NCBI RefSeq assembly: GCF_017591425.1
Contig: NW_024467120.1
Location: 682,001-746,000, forward strand
Length of the DNA stretch: 64,000 nucleotides
Direction of reading: 5' to 3'
Origin: Ochotona curzoniae
Taxonomy: Eukaryota; Chordata; Mammalia; Lagomorpha; Ochotonidae
Shown here: positions 47,068-58,518 of the stretch, piece by piece
Layout: the number at the start of each line of letters is the position of its first letter
How positions within the stretch are numbered: the first letter of the stretch is position 1
Notes under the pieces: model-generated
What the model was told of the DNA's origin: nothing
Seen by the model: only the letters and a program-made list of their open reading frames with translations
The model's database searches: none
Program-made: the position numbers and the translations under genes

Positions 47068-47222
47068 GTTGTTGGACTCCTGCCACCTATTAGAGACATG
47101 GATTTATATGATGGCATGATACTAATTTACAGGGCAAGTGGTCTGAGCCCAGCTTGGATACTGAGGGCATTTGGGAGTAAACCAGTAAATGGAATCTGTT
47201 CTTTTTTCTCTTTCCCTTGACC
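47068..47222 (+). mobile_element. Old C-type SINE, 3' half
   Basis: Degenerate match to the second half of the C-SINE, including GGCATTTGGGAGTAAACCAGTAAATGG and a following TTCTCTTTCCC run. It is 5'-truncated at or near the satellite border and older than the adjacent SINE at 47246. Confidence 0.55.
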
Positions 47223-47245
47223 ACATGTAAAAGTGAAGCTGTTTC

Positions 47246-47571
47246 GGGCCCGGCACAGTGGCACAAGTGGTTAAGGTCCTCGTCTTGAACACCCAGGATC
47301 CCATATGGGCACTGGTTCTATCCCGGCAGCCCCGCTTCCCTTCCAGCTCCCTGCCTGTGGCCCGGGAAAGCAGTTGAGGACAGCCCAAGGCTTTGGGACC
47401 CTGTACCGCGTGGGAGACCCAGGAAGAGGCTCCTGGCTTCAGATCGGCATAGTATCGGCCGTTGCGCTCACTTAGGGAGTGAATCATCGAACAGAAGATC
47501 TTCCTCTCTGTCTCTCCTCTGTGTATATCCGCCTTTCCAATAAAAAAATAATAAAAATAAATCTTTAAAAA
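47246..47571 (+). mobile_element. C-type SINE, plus strand
   Basis: A complete, fairly young lagomorph C-SINE: GC-rich tRNA-derived head (GGGCCCGGCACAGTGGCAC, with A- and B-box-like segments), the GGATCCCATATGGGC core, a CTCTCTGTCTCTCC run and an A-rich tail. Target duplication: AAGTGAAGCTGTTTC (47231-47245) against AAGTTAAGCTGTTTC (47572-47586), one mismatch. The head would contain an internal RNA polymerase III promoter. L1-driven mobilisation is known for such SINEs. Confidence 0.93.
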
Positions 47572-47586
47572 AAGTTAAGCTGTTTC

Positions 47587-48004
47587 ATATTTTAGAATTA
47601 CAGACTTAGTTTGGAAGGCCAAGTCGAGAGAATGCATTTATTTGGCCTTTGCTACAATCTCCAATTTTAGAACTAAAAGAGTTATCTCCACATTTTTTCG
47701 AATTAATCACTAGCCTTGCTTTGTTCTTAATACTTGTAAGGGCTCATGGTCAAATCCTGATTCAATAAATTCCTTTTGAAATTTCATCTTTTTAAATTGA
47801 TGTACTATAAGATAGTGATATTCTTAGGCAAATGCCCATTCCATAAAATTGTAATTTAGCTTCCAGTTAGTAAATCTAGCTTTATTCTAAGATTACATAC
47901 TACCAAAAATGATTATAAAATATTCTCTTACATTTTCATTCAAAATAACTGAGAGCAGACTGTACCTATATATAACCTATATATTAGGATTGGGGGATTT
48001 CTTT
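47587..48004. other. AT-rich stretch, nothing recognised
   Basis: No gene, RNA or repeat could be identified by eye. All frames are short and broken. Confidence 0.5.
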
Positions 48005-48328
48005 TTAAAGATTTATTTTTGTCAGGATGCAGACTTCACAGAGAGAAGGAGAGAAAGAGAGCAAGATTTCTGAATGCTGGTCCATACTCCAAATGTCTAC
48101 ATCAACCATAGCCGAGCCAGTCCAAAGCCAGGACTCCAGAGCTTCCTCCAGGTCTTCCACATGTGTGCATGGGCCCAAGTACTTGGAAAATGTTTTGCTG
48201 ATTTCCCAGTAATATTATTAGGGATATGAATTAGAACTGAAGTGCTTGGGACCCTAACTGTTGCATATATGAGATGCAGGTACCGCAGCCAGATGTTTAA
48301 CTTACTACAGCATAATGCCAACCCTGAT
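48005..48328 (-). mobile_element. Old C-type SINE, minus strand
   Basis: Reverse-strand C-SINE with decayed tail (TTTTTAAAGATTTATTTTTG), GAGAGAAGGAGAGAAAGAGAG (complement of the TCTCTC run), GAGCCAGTCCAAAGCCAGGA and CTTCCTCCAGGTCTTCCACATG. Many substitutions suggest an older subfamily than the SINE at 47246. Confidence 0.8.
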
Positions 48329-49104
48329 ATTTGGATGTTTTAAAAGTAAGGTATATTTGTATCCTGCCTAGTAAGGCATGTGGTAGCCCAAGCTGGCTTT
48401 TTCCTAACTGTTCTAAGCTGTCCTTATTGGTCTCTGTCTATCTGATCTAATTTTGGGAGCTCTAGAGTGACCCTGATGGTCATTGCAAGGGAGGGTGGAG
48501 ATCTAAAGTTAGAACTAAGTAAGGACCACAGAAAGCTCCTCTCCCTAGTCATGATGGAAGTTTACTGTTCTGTTTCTGAGGATTGCTCACGGCTCCTGGA
48601 TGCTATTCCAATGACATTAGTTCCTGTGAGGAAGGATCTGTGCTTCTTCCATCCTATGTGGGAGATCCAATGGGGAATGGTTGACCTCAGAGTTCTCAGC
48701 ATACCAGGGCACTCCAATTCCCTGTGATTTCTTTGGCAGTTGGGATATACTCCTTGGTGCCCAAGCTGATAGTTCTTGGAGAGGCACTGGGAGTCTCCAG
48801 GGTTAGAACACAAGCCCCCTCCTGTCCTCCTGTTCCACTCTGGGGACCCCTCCTGCTCTGTCCTCTCCTGTTAAGAGGGTGTCAGGATTGTTCCTGGATA
48901 CAACTGTATGCCTTTGTAGTTTTTGCTGATGTCTAATGCAGATTTGAGTCTGCTGTCTATAAGTTACCTGTTACAATCTTGATAGGTTATACTTAACATC
49001 TTCCTCACTCATTCTAAGAAGGTGTAATATTTCTCTGCTACCTGACCCATTATGAGATGACAGAGTATTAAAAACATATCAAGCTTTTCAATTTTTTATA
49101 TATA

Positions 49105-49330
49105 TTTTTGAATTAAGTGTTACAGTTTCATATAGACTGGGATTTCCCTCCAAACTACCACCCACCAACAGATTTTCCTCATTTTACCTCAATGGTATAA
49201 TCCTTCATAAGGAATTATAATTCTATCAGTCTCTTATTTACTCCTCACTAAGGAATTGAAAATTTCTCTGCACACCCCTCCTAAAATTGTTCAGCTCCTC
49301 AATCGTTAACATATGGCTTATTAGAGTCAT
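49105..49330 (-). mobile_element. Old L1 3'UTR fragment, minus strand
   Basis: AGTGTTACAGTTTCATATAG followed by a C-rich stretch is the reverse complement of an old L1 terminus of the type seen at 59610-59650 (AGCCTATGAAACTGTATCA). It is short and degenerate. Confidence 0.5.
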
Positions 49331-49489
49331 AAGCCTGTTTGGACTATCCTAAAATTAGCAAAGTTCAGTAAAAATCACCCTTGAATACTGTAAGTTGCTA
49401 AATATAAAAATGAAAATTCACACCAGCCAGCTGAATGGTACCCTATAACCATCTTAAGGTTTATAACAACTGGTTGTGTTTATACTAAA

Positions 49490-49919
49490 GTTGAGATGTC
49501 ATTGAGGTAGTTACAGGATGTGGTTAACAACTTGTATTTTCTGACATATTGGTCACTCAATACCATGTTAATTAACTTCATGATGTTGTACATTTCCAGG
49601 TTTTTTCCTGATGTTGAAGTTGTGTAGTGGCTTTTCTTTGGAAGTGAGGATATTCTGCCAACTCTTCTTTCAGACCAAGGATTGTCTTCCAATTAAACTG
49701 TTGAATTTATCTGGACAATAAGATTCTGGACTCTCTGCCTGGTCCATGCCCGCAATGAAGGAATCATGACTGGATATGAATTGTACTACTCTAACAATAT
49801 GGAGAATTTCAATATAAGTGAGGGGTTTGGGGAGGGATTGGGAGAATCCCAGAACCTGTGAAACTGTGTCATAAAGTGAAATAAAAAATAATTAAATAAA
49901 CAAGCAAACCTGGTTAAAA
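49490..49919 (+). mobile_element. Old L1 3' end, plus strand
   Basis: Homologous to the last 430 bp of the young L1s: CAATACCATGTTAATTAACTTC, TTTATCTGGACAATAAGATTC, a G-rich GAGGGGTTTGGGGAGGG and AACTGTGTCATAAAGTGAAATAAA with an A-rich tail. It is clearly diverged, so an older subfamily. Confidence 0.85.
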
Positions 49920-49932
49920 AAAAGTAAGGTAT

Positions 49933-50335
49933 CTTACCCAAAGCAGTGATTCCTAATTGCTTCTTTCTATCTTATAAGCCTCAACCTATTTTAAACTACT
50001 TTCAATTAAACATTATAATTTTTAAAAATTTAGTTGATTTATCTCCTTTATCTAATTATTAATCCCCTGCCCGAGAGGCATTGATTTGAAGCAATGATCT
50101 CTAGCATTTTTTGTAGCTGTCACATTTAGTGTGGGCTTTACCTTTTAGAATTGTTTTTGTGTAATTTATATTTTTCTTTCCAAGCTTCCTAGAAACATGT
50201 AGATATAATGTGCATATCTTTGGGCTCACATTTTATTCTTTGAGTAAAAATACTTTTCTTCATGTTTCCTTGTGAGATCTGCTTTCACCTACTATCTCCT
50301 CTTCAAAGTCTGCTTGTGATCAGATACGTTTTTCA
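49933..50335. other. AT-rich stretch, nothing recognised
   Basis: No convincing gene or repeat is seen. Pieces could be old minus-strand L1, but the match is too weak to call. Confidence 0.4.
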
Positions 50336-50339
50336 AAAA

Positions 50340-50392
50340 TATTTTATCAAATTTGCTTTATGTAGCAGATAAAGAGACAGGGAGTGAGGGAG

Positions 50393-50444
<52 letters not shown>

Positions 50445-50690
50445 GCTACTCTGTTTTCCCAAATGTCCACAATAGCCAGGTTTGCACAGGGCAAATCCTG
50501 GAAGCCAGAAACTTTATGCATGCCTGCCACATGAGTGGGGTCAATGCCACTACATGAGCCATCTCCTTCTGCCTCCTGAATTCTGCACTGATGGGAAGCT
50601 AAATCAGCAGGTTAACATAAAAACAATACTAGCATTTGCAGTGCAATGTGAGCTTATCAACTAATGTATTAGCCATTAGGTAGAACACCC
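50340..50690 (-). mobile_element. Old C-type SINE, minus strand, with (GT)n expansion
   Basis: Decayed reverse C-SINE (GATAAAGAGACAGGGAGTGAG near its 3' end, then CAATAGCCAGG, CTGCCACATGAGTGGGG and TTAGCCATTAGGTAGAACACC towards its head). The dinucleotide run 50396-50445 has grown inside the former TCTCTC/GAGAGA segment. Confidence 0.7.
50396..50445. repeat. (GT)n microsatellite
   Basis: About 24 nearly uninterrupted GT units, followed by TTGCTACTC. The length is likely polymorphic. Confidence 0.97.
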
Positions 50691-50834
50691 ACTACAGTAC
50701 CGCCTCCTATATCTCATGATACCATAATTGTATATTTACATACTTTGAAAGAAAAGTGATATCTGTAGAGCATTTTTTAAACTTATGTAAATGAATGAAT
50801 GTGAAAAATTACATGGATTCTAAATTTTTGTATC

Positions 50835-53750
50835 AAATAATTTTCCAGTGCCAGATTTTATTTTTACTTTTGATGATGTTTACATAGTTGATCAGAGTGG
50901 GAAGTGTCAAAGATTGAAGGAGAGTGGGTGAGAGCATTTTTTCCTCAATTTCTTTTTCTTCCTGCTTTATCTGGGTAGAGGGGGCGATATTGGGGAAAGC
51001 CTCACCCAACCTACCAACTGTCTCAGCACCTGGGGATGGGAATGGCCACCCAATGTCATCCCAGAGTTCCTGATGTGCAGAATGCTGTGAGAGTTCTGTG
51101 TAAGTGGTTTTGATAGTTCTGAAATGCTGTTGATGTCCCTGATCCAAGCATGGGAAATCCCTCCAAGGTTCATTGGCTGAAATAGTCCAGCTGAGAGTCT
51201 CCATTTGCCTAGATATCTGCTGCCAATGATTGGCTGGAGTACTTGTCCAATTGTTCCGCCCTCCTTCCTCTGCTATGGTACTGGATGTCCTCTGAAGGCC
51301 CATGCATGTATCAGTGACTACAATCTGTTAGTGAGGCCTGGCTTTTTTCTCAACCCAGCCCACATGAAGGCCAACAGATGTTGTAGCCCTGCCTGGGTTT
51401 GTCTGCCTCCAGTCCCAGGTCTCACACTCACTAGTAGAAGCTGTGGCAAAGCTGGGAAGCCCACACTGCGCCCCTACTGGGCTTGCACACCTCTGCCTAG
51501 CTTTCACATGTACTGGTGAGTGCTGTGCCCCAGTCTTGCACAGCTCACATCACCTTGGCATTTGCCAGCAAATGCTGGAAGCCTGGCAAATCAATCTGTA
51601 CCTAGTTCCAGCTCATGCTGTAGGTGCTGCTGCCTAGCCCAGCCCAGCTAGTTTCTGATCCAACTTTAATATGAACTGAATTATGTTGCAGCCTGAAATG
51701 GCCTGTCCTGCACCCTGTGCTGGTTCTCCAATCTGAGAGTGCTATGGACTGGCCCAGCCTGTTCCAACCACAGACCTGACCCACAAATATGCTGGCAGGT
51801 ACTATAACCTGGGCTGGTGTTCACTTACCTGCAGGGACTGTGTCCTGACAGAGGAGTTCCCAAAGCTCCTCTATCAGGTCTTCTCCTAGGGGAAGATCTC
51901 ATGCACATTGGTGGTTCCTTGGGCCAAACTGATTCATCCTACCTCCTGTCCAAGCAGGAAAAGTGGCCTTGCCCAACTAGCCCAAACCCATTTCTGTTAT
52001 TACAGTTTGGAGCATTCCAGCTGCACCTTTTCCCACACCTACAGATATCAATCTTACTTGGTTTGGGGTTGGGGGAGGGACAGAGACATAGCAATGTCCA
52101 TCATACTCACTCCCTGGCACTTAGCACCAATGGATGCTGGAGTCTGGCCCAGTCTGATGCACTCCAGACCCAAACAACACCCATAACAAGTAACACAGTT
52201 ATGTCCATACCATATCACTGCCTCCTTTCTGGCTCTCAGGCTCACTATTGGGAAGCACCACCCAGCCAGGGCATTCCCTTAGCTCCCCAACCAGACTTGT
52301 TCCCATCCACAGGGGTTGCTATGACTGAGTTCAGCATAGCCCATCCTCCATCTTGTCCTTTGCCATCAATTGCTGGAGCCTGCTCTGTGCTGCTCCCCCC
52401 CCCCACCAAAGTCCCAACTCTCACTGGCAAGTATTGTAACCTAGCACTGCTCTGACTGATACCATCCTTGGCTCATGAAAACCACATGTGTGATAGCCTA
52501 GCACAGCATGACCTGCACTCCAGCCTGGTTCCTGCCAAGTCTGCCCTCCTCCAGAACCAACACAGACTTGCCAATGGTTGGAGCTACTTTGCCCATTCTG
52601 ACAACATCAAGGCCTGAATTACATGCTTACCAGTGGGAGCAATGGCCAACCATGGCATTTTCACAAATCACCCCACCAGGCAAACCCCAAGACCTAGAGC
52701 TCACACAAGCCGGAAGGTGCTAGGCCCTTAACTGGCAAAGTCAGCCTACTTTTTCCTGACCTATTTATGGGCTGTTGGGTGTTGTGATCAAGCCAATCCC
52801 ACATTCTATTCTTGGGTGCACCTGCAGAGACTGCATCATGCATGAGTGACCTGTTCTCTACCCCAGTACCCATGAGTACTCAGCCTATCACTACACCGAG
52901 CTCTCAAGCAAACCAGCAGAAATTGCTGGTCCACAGGAGTGGACCCACAAATTCTCCCATAGAATCTTCCCAGACCTGAGTCTTCTGTGTGTCAGTTTGT
53001 GTCATGGCCCAGCCTAACATTACTCATCTGCTCTTCTGACTCTCACTGGTTGATACTGTTATCTAGGTCCCCAGCCCTAGCTTTTGTGTACAGTGGTGGA
53101 TGATGATTAGTGGTGGTTGATGCTAGCTAACCGAGGAAAGGTTTCCTATGTTGGCTGGTGCAATCACATGACCCAAAAAGGCCTTCCAGCTCACTCTACA
53201 ATCTGTTCAGTCTAAGCCCCATTGCTTACCTCAATGTACAGTGGCATTGTTGATGGAAGCAATGCAGTATTTTCCTCACATGCAACACACTCTCTCAGTA
53301 ATCTTTCCTCCCATACTCCTTTCCCTAGAAAACCTCCCCCTCCATCCTCTGCTATGGTGTCAGATGTCCTCTGCAAGCCCTAATGGACTGCCTCATCTAC
53401 CATGTACATTTGACTATGCCTTCTACTGCTCCATCTAAGCTGATGAGGAGGTTCAGATCTGCAAGTACAGTAGCCTTCTCAATACAAGTGCCTCAGAGAT
53501 CGTTCTTCATCTGAATGTGAGTCATCAGGTCATTGTACACCCACACGTGTGCCAGCCACCAGGACCCCTGCAGGCCCATACCCCCAGGTGCCCACAGGCA
53601 TGTCACTGGGACTCTTAGACCTGATATCAAATGAGCATATGTCAGTGGGATTAAATGACCCAGGCAGCACCTTGCCCCTTCTGGAGTAGGTGGGCCAAAG
53701 CACTCAGAACTTTTCAGGCCCCCTCCGCATCTCATAGACCTGGCTCATAT
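50835..53750 (-). repeat. Unclassified 2.9-kb block with degenerate internal tandem repeats
   Basis: The block is richer in C and G than its flanks. A core of the form CTGGCAAGTATTGTAACCTAG recurs degenerately near 51510, 51615, 51790, 52420 and 53050, separated by variable segments rich in CCAGCCCAGCCT. A flank-like segment (CTCCTTCCTCTGCTATGG, 51262-51279) reappears as CTCCATCCTCTGCTATGG at 53339-53356. On the minus strand its left end has a 156-codon open frame (51303-50833) ending near an A-rich stretch (AAAGTAAAAATAAAATC), so minus orientation is preferred. It may be an old L1 5'UTR, an endogenous LTR element or a composite; none is established. Confidence 0.4.
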
Positions 53751-53754
53751 ACTT

Positions 53755-53832
53755 TATATGTGTAGCAATATATATATATGTACATAAATACATCATGTGT
53801 TTATATATGCATTTATATACATATATACTTAT
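53755..53832. repeat. AT-rich simple repeat
   Basis: Imperfect (TA)n and (TACA)n, including ATATATATATATG and TTATATATGCATTTATATAC. Confidence 0.8.
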
Positions 53833-53919
53833 AACAAATTTTAATATGAGCAAGATACTTATCATAGCTATCATCCACAAATGTGCATGTCCTTTTCTGT
53901 GCTTTAAACAAGAAACTGC

Positions 53920-54140
53920 CACTTATTTTACAAACTGGTGGCATCACTGTCCATTCTCATCAGCATTTTATACGAATTCCACTCCTAGTTTATCTTCACA
54001 GATAGTAATTACCTATTTTTATAAATATTGGCCATTCTACTGTGTATGTGTTAATAATCACATTATGCTTTTAATATTGATTTCCATATTAACCAGTAAT
54101 ATTTAATATTTTCCCATGATTCCTAATGGTTCAACCCTTC
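53920..54140 (-). mobile_element. Old L1 ORF2 C-terminal remnant, minus strand
   Basis: GGCCATTCTACTGTGTATGTG and TTTTAATATTGATTTCC align with the reverse complement of the young L1 ORF2 near 35475-35530 (GGCCAATCTTACTGGTGTTAG, TTTTAATTTGGATTTCC), in the same order. It has no open frame. Confidence 0.6.
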
Positions 54141-54168
54141 AAAATCAGTTTTTTAATTATATATATTG

Positions 54169-54500
54169 AGCCTGGTGTGGTGGCATAGCTGCTAAGGTCC
54201 TTACCTTGAACATGCCAGGATCCCATATGGGTGCCAGTTCTAATCCCTGTGGCCCTGCTTCCCAGTCAGCTCCCTACTTGTGGCCTGGGAAAGCAGTCTA
54301 GAATGGCCCAAAGCCTTGGGACCCTGCACCTGCTTGGGAGACCTGGAGGAATTTCTTGCTCATGGATTCGGAATGGCACAGCACTGGTTGCTGTGTTCAC
54401 TTGGGGAATGAATCATAGGACAGAAGATCATCCTCTCTGTCTCTTCTCCTCTCTGTATCTCTGGCTTTGCAACAAAAATGAATAAATCTTTTTAAAAAAA
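54169..54500 (+). mobile_element. C-type SINE, plus strand
   Basis: Complete C-SINE: GAGCCTGGTGTGGTGGC head, AGGATCCCATATGGGTGCC core, CCTCTCTGTCTCTTCTCC and an A-rich tail. It is intermediate in age, with more changes than the copy at 47246. A clear target duplication was not found. Confidence 0.9.
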
Positions 54501-54509
54501 TATAACTAT

Positions 54510-54543
54510 CGATAGATAGATAGATACATAGATACATAGATAG
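54510..54543. repeat. (GATA)n microsatellite
   Basis: ATCGATAGATAGATAGATAC followed by ATAGATACATAGATAG, directly after the SINE tail. Confidence 0.92.
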
Positions 54544-54569
54544 TTTTTTGCTTGGACATTGTATCTTTT

Positions 54570-55205
54570 TTTATTTTAACTTTTTGTGTGTGTATGATAT
54601 AATTCCATAGGCTCTGGGATTTCTCTTGCCCTTTCTCAAATTCCCTCACCCCCACTGATTTCCCCTGTATTATTACAATAGTGTTGTCCTTCTTGGGCAG
54701 CTCCTAGTCCATCATTGTGCTACTTAAAGGTATCCTGACATTCTGAGTATGGTCAAATACAACAAGTTCAGCATCCTATTTTGAGTTGTCTTAATGATAT
54801 ATTTTTAATAGAAGTTTTAAATTTTGATGATGTGTAATATGTCTGTGTTTTAGAATGGGTTTTCCATATCTAAACAGTACTTTCCTGGAATGAGCTGAAA
54901 ATTTTTTCTTTTATATTTCCTTATAGAAGTTTTATCATAGTTCTCAATCCCATATTTAGATTTGTGTGATGTATAATGCTAATTTGATTAATTGACTATT
55001 AATACATAATCACTTTATTCTATATATTGAAATAATTATGCCTTCTTCACTGAATTGTCATTGCGGACTAGTCAAAAGAAGTTCATGTTTTATGTGTACA
55101 CCTAGTTCTGAACCTTTTGTTGTGTTCCATTGACCTGTGTGATGTTCTTTATGTCATTTTCACTCTGTTGTGATGAATATATATTTATAGTAATTCTTTA
55201 TCTTA
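54570..55205 (-). mobile_element. Old L1 3' part, minus strand
   Basis: It begins with an L1 3' end in reverse (CATAGGCTCTGGGATTTC, C-rich run, AACAAGTTCAGCATCC). Beyond about 54795 come reverse ORF2 pieces (AGTTTTAAATTTTGATGATG; GTGTTCCATTGACCTGTGTG, matching the young ORF2 complement near 36135). The Cys-rich C-terminal portion of ORF2 seems to be missing between them. No open frame remains. Confidence 0.65.
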
Positions 55206-55521
55206 AAGATATTTTTATTTATTGGAAAAGGAGATCAAATTTATAGAAAGTAGAAACATAGAGAATGGGTTTCCATCCATTGGTTCACTCCAAAAATGGC
55301 TGCAAATGGCAGGAGCTGGGCTGTCTAAAGCCAAGTGCCAGAAATCAGGACCTTCTTCTGGGTCTGCCACATAGGAGCATGGTCCCAAGTTTTTTAGCCA
55401 TCCTCTATTGCTTTCCCAGACCATAAGCAGGCAAGTGGAGCAGCTGAAATATGAACTGGTGCCCTTGTGTGAGCCTTGCATTGAAAGTGAGGATTTAGCT
55501 ATTAAGCCATGTGCTGGGCCC
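55206..55521 (-). mobile_element. C-type SINE, minus strand
   Basis: Reverse C-SINE from its tail (AAGATATTTTTATTTATTGG) to its head (GCCATGTGCTGGGCCC at 55506-55521). It contains GGTTCACTCCAAAAATGGC, AGCCAAGTGCCAGAAATCAG and ACCATAAGCAGGCAAGTGG. Moderately old. Confidence 0.88.
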
Positions 55522-55624
55522 AATATCAATTGTTGATGTCAGCCACCTAATTCTATATTTTTTTCAGGATTATATTTGTTCACTTTAGGTCTTCCATTTT
55601 AAGAAATCACATCAAGCTGCTGCC

Positions 55625-55890
55625 TACCATATGGGCACCCAGTACTGGAATGCCAGTTTGAATTACAGCTGCCATCAGCTTCTTGATATTGAACTTGGTA
55701 GGGCAGCAGAGATAACAAGGACTTGGGCCAGGTTGGAGTTCTTGGCTCTAGCTTGGTTCTGGCCAAAACCTTGCTGTTGCAGCCATTTTGTAGGTAATCC
55801 AAAAGATGGAAAATTGTTCTCCACCTCCCTCACTTTTTCTCTTTGTCTCGCCATTTCTATTTTCACATTGCCTTTAAAATACATATATAA
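55625..55890 (+). mobile_element. Old C-type SINE, plus strand
   Basis: Diverged C-SINE lacking the head: CATATGGGCACCCAGTACTG, TTGGTTCTGGCCAAAACC, CTCACTTTTTCTCTTTGTC and a decayed AAAATACATATATAAATAG tail. The two short open frames across it are by-products of the repeat. Confidence 0.65.
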
Positions 55891-56480
55891 ATAGATCTCA
55901 AATAGTGTAAACAAAACTGTTTCTTCATTTACCAAGATAATATTAGTAATAATCTTGCAGTATGTCTTTTACAGACATATCTCTCAGTGAAATTGAAGTA
56001 ACCCTAACTTTTCGATTTGTTTTTGCTAGTATGCAACAATGCAATTATTTTGCTAAATCTTCATTTTGTATTCTCCAATCTCAATAAAATCATAGATTAG
56101 TTCCAGAATATGTTTAGGCTCATTCTATCAGATTTCGTTTTTAATTTGGACTAAAAAAACACTAATTCTTTTATTTCTGAAATTGCTATCTTAACAAAGA
56201 CAGCCAATGTTTTGCTTTTGTGGTAAAAATGTCTTTGTGACAACTCATTTGTTATTTTAGTGGCACATATAAATAGTATGTGGATTAATGTGCATCTGTG
56301 TGTCTCAATAAAGCTTTATTAATACAACAAGGAACTGATCTACAAATTAAAGTTGGGTTTTCCCACCCGGATTGTTGGATCAAAACTATAAATAGAGCCT
56401 GAATACATTTAAAATGTTAAATTCGTACACTCAGAAATTATCTTGATTCTGATATTATATAAAATATAGCCAGTTTTTAA
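55891..56480. other. AT-rich stretch, no gene recognised
   Basis: No coding or RNA gene is visible. CAATAAAGCTTTATTAATAC at 56307-56326 is a short imperfect palindrome containing AATAAA and may belong to an old unclassified element. Confidence 0.4.
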
Positions 56481-57818
56481 AGGAGAATCAAGGCGGTTGG
56501 ATAGAGTGAGGACACGTTTAAATGGAAGGAGAAACATTACCCAGTGTGAAGTATAGAGGGCAGATTCTGGGAAATAGGAGAGGACAGAACAATAGCAGAG
56601 GGGTACCTGGGAATTGACAGAAAAGCAGCAGACACAATGGTGTGGCTTTGCAGTGTCTGATACCACAAAGGCATTCAGAGAGTTGCGATCTGAATTGCAA
56701 TGGCAGCCGGAACTCCACCAGCAACAAAGTGGGAAGTAATATACACCAGAAGCTCAAGAGGTGAACCCAGACAAAGAACTGTCTGTCCTCCTGATCTGTT
56801 TGATTCAACCAGAATCAGAGACAGAACAGTAGATCCAATACATGCAGTGAGATACAATGTGGATTTTACAGGCCAGTCCACTCCTTAGAGCAGAACAGGT
56901 CACCATTTTGTTTAAGGAGGAAATGGCTATGGTATGCTCAGTATCACACATGCTCTGAGCTGGGAGTATACACATTTCTGTGAACTGCAACAATGTGGCA
57001 TCCTACAGGTTCGACCCAAGACGACAACTGGTAGACCTCAGACCTGATGGCCAGCAGATCAAGAACTCTAGTAGTAGCATATCAGATGACATTTTGTATG
57101 GTGTGGTAAAGGTTTTAAAACTGCAGGAACAACAGTGAGTTTCACATGTGCTGAGCTGAGTTTCACATGTGCTGAGTTCAGTGCGTTGCACTGGTCCTAC
57201 AGGAATAGAGTATGGACTATGGCATCATATGGGTCAAAATAGTTCTGTGTGGCCCTCAGACCTAATGGCCAACACATTCCTGAAAGATCACCATGAACAA
57301 AACCTAGCTATATAGGACATTTGGTGTCTCCTTAATTCTGGGAACTAGTCAGTTATACAGACAATGGTGTAGCTTCAGCATGGTATCACAGGAGGTGGAG
57401 AATGATGAGCCAGGAACTGGAGCTATGGAGACCATGGTGGAAAACTAACATAAGAACCCAGACCTGGAACTTGCTGGAGGGACTGGCACAAGTGACTGCA
57501 AACAAAGAGCTGTGTATCAACTGCAATAAATAAAATCTAACTGTACACCTGTGGGTGACAGAGCTTAGAAACCTGCCCTAAAGAGAAGAATCTGCTAACC
57601 AGAAGTGCAATAACCAAGTGCAAAAGAAGAAACAAAGACACAGTGAATATTACTGAAGACTTCCCTGCAAGGAGCAAAAACCTCACAGCTAACTGAGGAA
57701 GACATCAAGAAAATAGGGATACAGAATTCAAAACACTTGTTAAAAAAAAAAGCTTATGAACAACATGATGCACATAAAACAGGAATGCAAAGAATTTTAA
57801 AAATCTACCACACAGGAA

Positions 57819-58518
57819 ATGAATCAAGTGAAAGCTGATATATTAGAAATGAAGAATACAGAGGAGGAAATTCAGAGTGCAGTGGAGAATGAAGCAGACA
57901 GAAGCAGGAAGGAGGCAGAAGAAAGAATTTCAAAATTAGAAGATAATTCCCATCAACAAAGGAAAACTAACAAAAAAGCAGAAAGCACAGATGGATCAAG
58001 CTAAAAAAAAAAGCATTCAAGAATTAAAACAATATTAAAAGGCAAAATTAAGAGTTATGGGAGTCCCATAAGGTGCATAAACAGAAAGTGGGTTTACAAA
58101 TGTATTCAATGAAATAATAAGGGAAAACTTCCCTAATCTAGAGAAAGAATTGGGAAACAACATCCAAGAAGGGTACAGAACAATCATCAGGCTTGACGAA
58201 AAACTATCATCAGCAAGACACATGATAATCAAGCTCTCTTCAATTGAACACAAGGAAAAGAGCATTAATTGTGCACTGACATATAAAGGCATGCCGTTTA
58301 AACTCACAGCTGACCTCTCACAGGAAATTCTACAGGCCAGAAAAAAATGGAGCAACATATTCCAAATTCTAAAAGTAATTTTAAAAATTGTCAGCCAAGA
58401 TCTAATGTTCCCAGCAAAGCTTTTCTATGTCTTTGAAAATGAAATAAAATTCTTCCATAGTAAAGAAAAGCTCAAAGAATATGCCTCTTTCAAACCTGCC
58501 GTACAAATGCTACTTAAA
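57819..58518 (+). pseudogene. Decayed L1 ORF1
   Basis: 57819-58004 encodes a coiled-coil piece (EERISKLEDNS) homologous to residues 95-105 of the young ORF1. A stop, frameshifts and a poor junction follow. 58150-58518 encodes the C-terminal domain (YKGMPFKLTADLSQEILQAR; FPAKLFYVFENEIKFF) matching residues 221-275 of the young protein. The reading frame is cut by the SINE at 58519. Non-functional. Confidence 0.85.

Larger units (their letters stand above)
48355..49919 (+). mobile_element. 1.56-kb retrotransposed insertion bounded by a 13-bp duplication
   Basis: AAAAGTAAGGTAT occurs at 48342-48354 and 49920-49932, the second copy directly after an A-rich tail. The right part (49490-49919) is an old forward L1 3' end. 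The segment at about 49105-49330 resembles a reverse L1 3' end. The left part (48355-49100), with CTCCTCTCCCTAGTCATGATGG and a CT-rich tract at 48815-48870, was not recognised. It may be an L1 with an inverted or captured 5' segment, or two insertions that share the outer duplication. Confidence 0.5.

Noticed and set aside
50833..51303. 156-codon minus-strand frame as a host gene
   Set aside because: No recognisable domain, exon structure or promoter. It lies in a repeat-like block, so it is noted there and not called as a gene.
51817..52455. 212-codon plus-strand frame
   Set aside because: Low-complexity, proline- and serine-rich translation of the degenerate tandem repeats, starting at a non-conserved codon. 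No domain seen.
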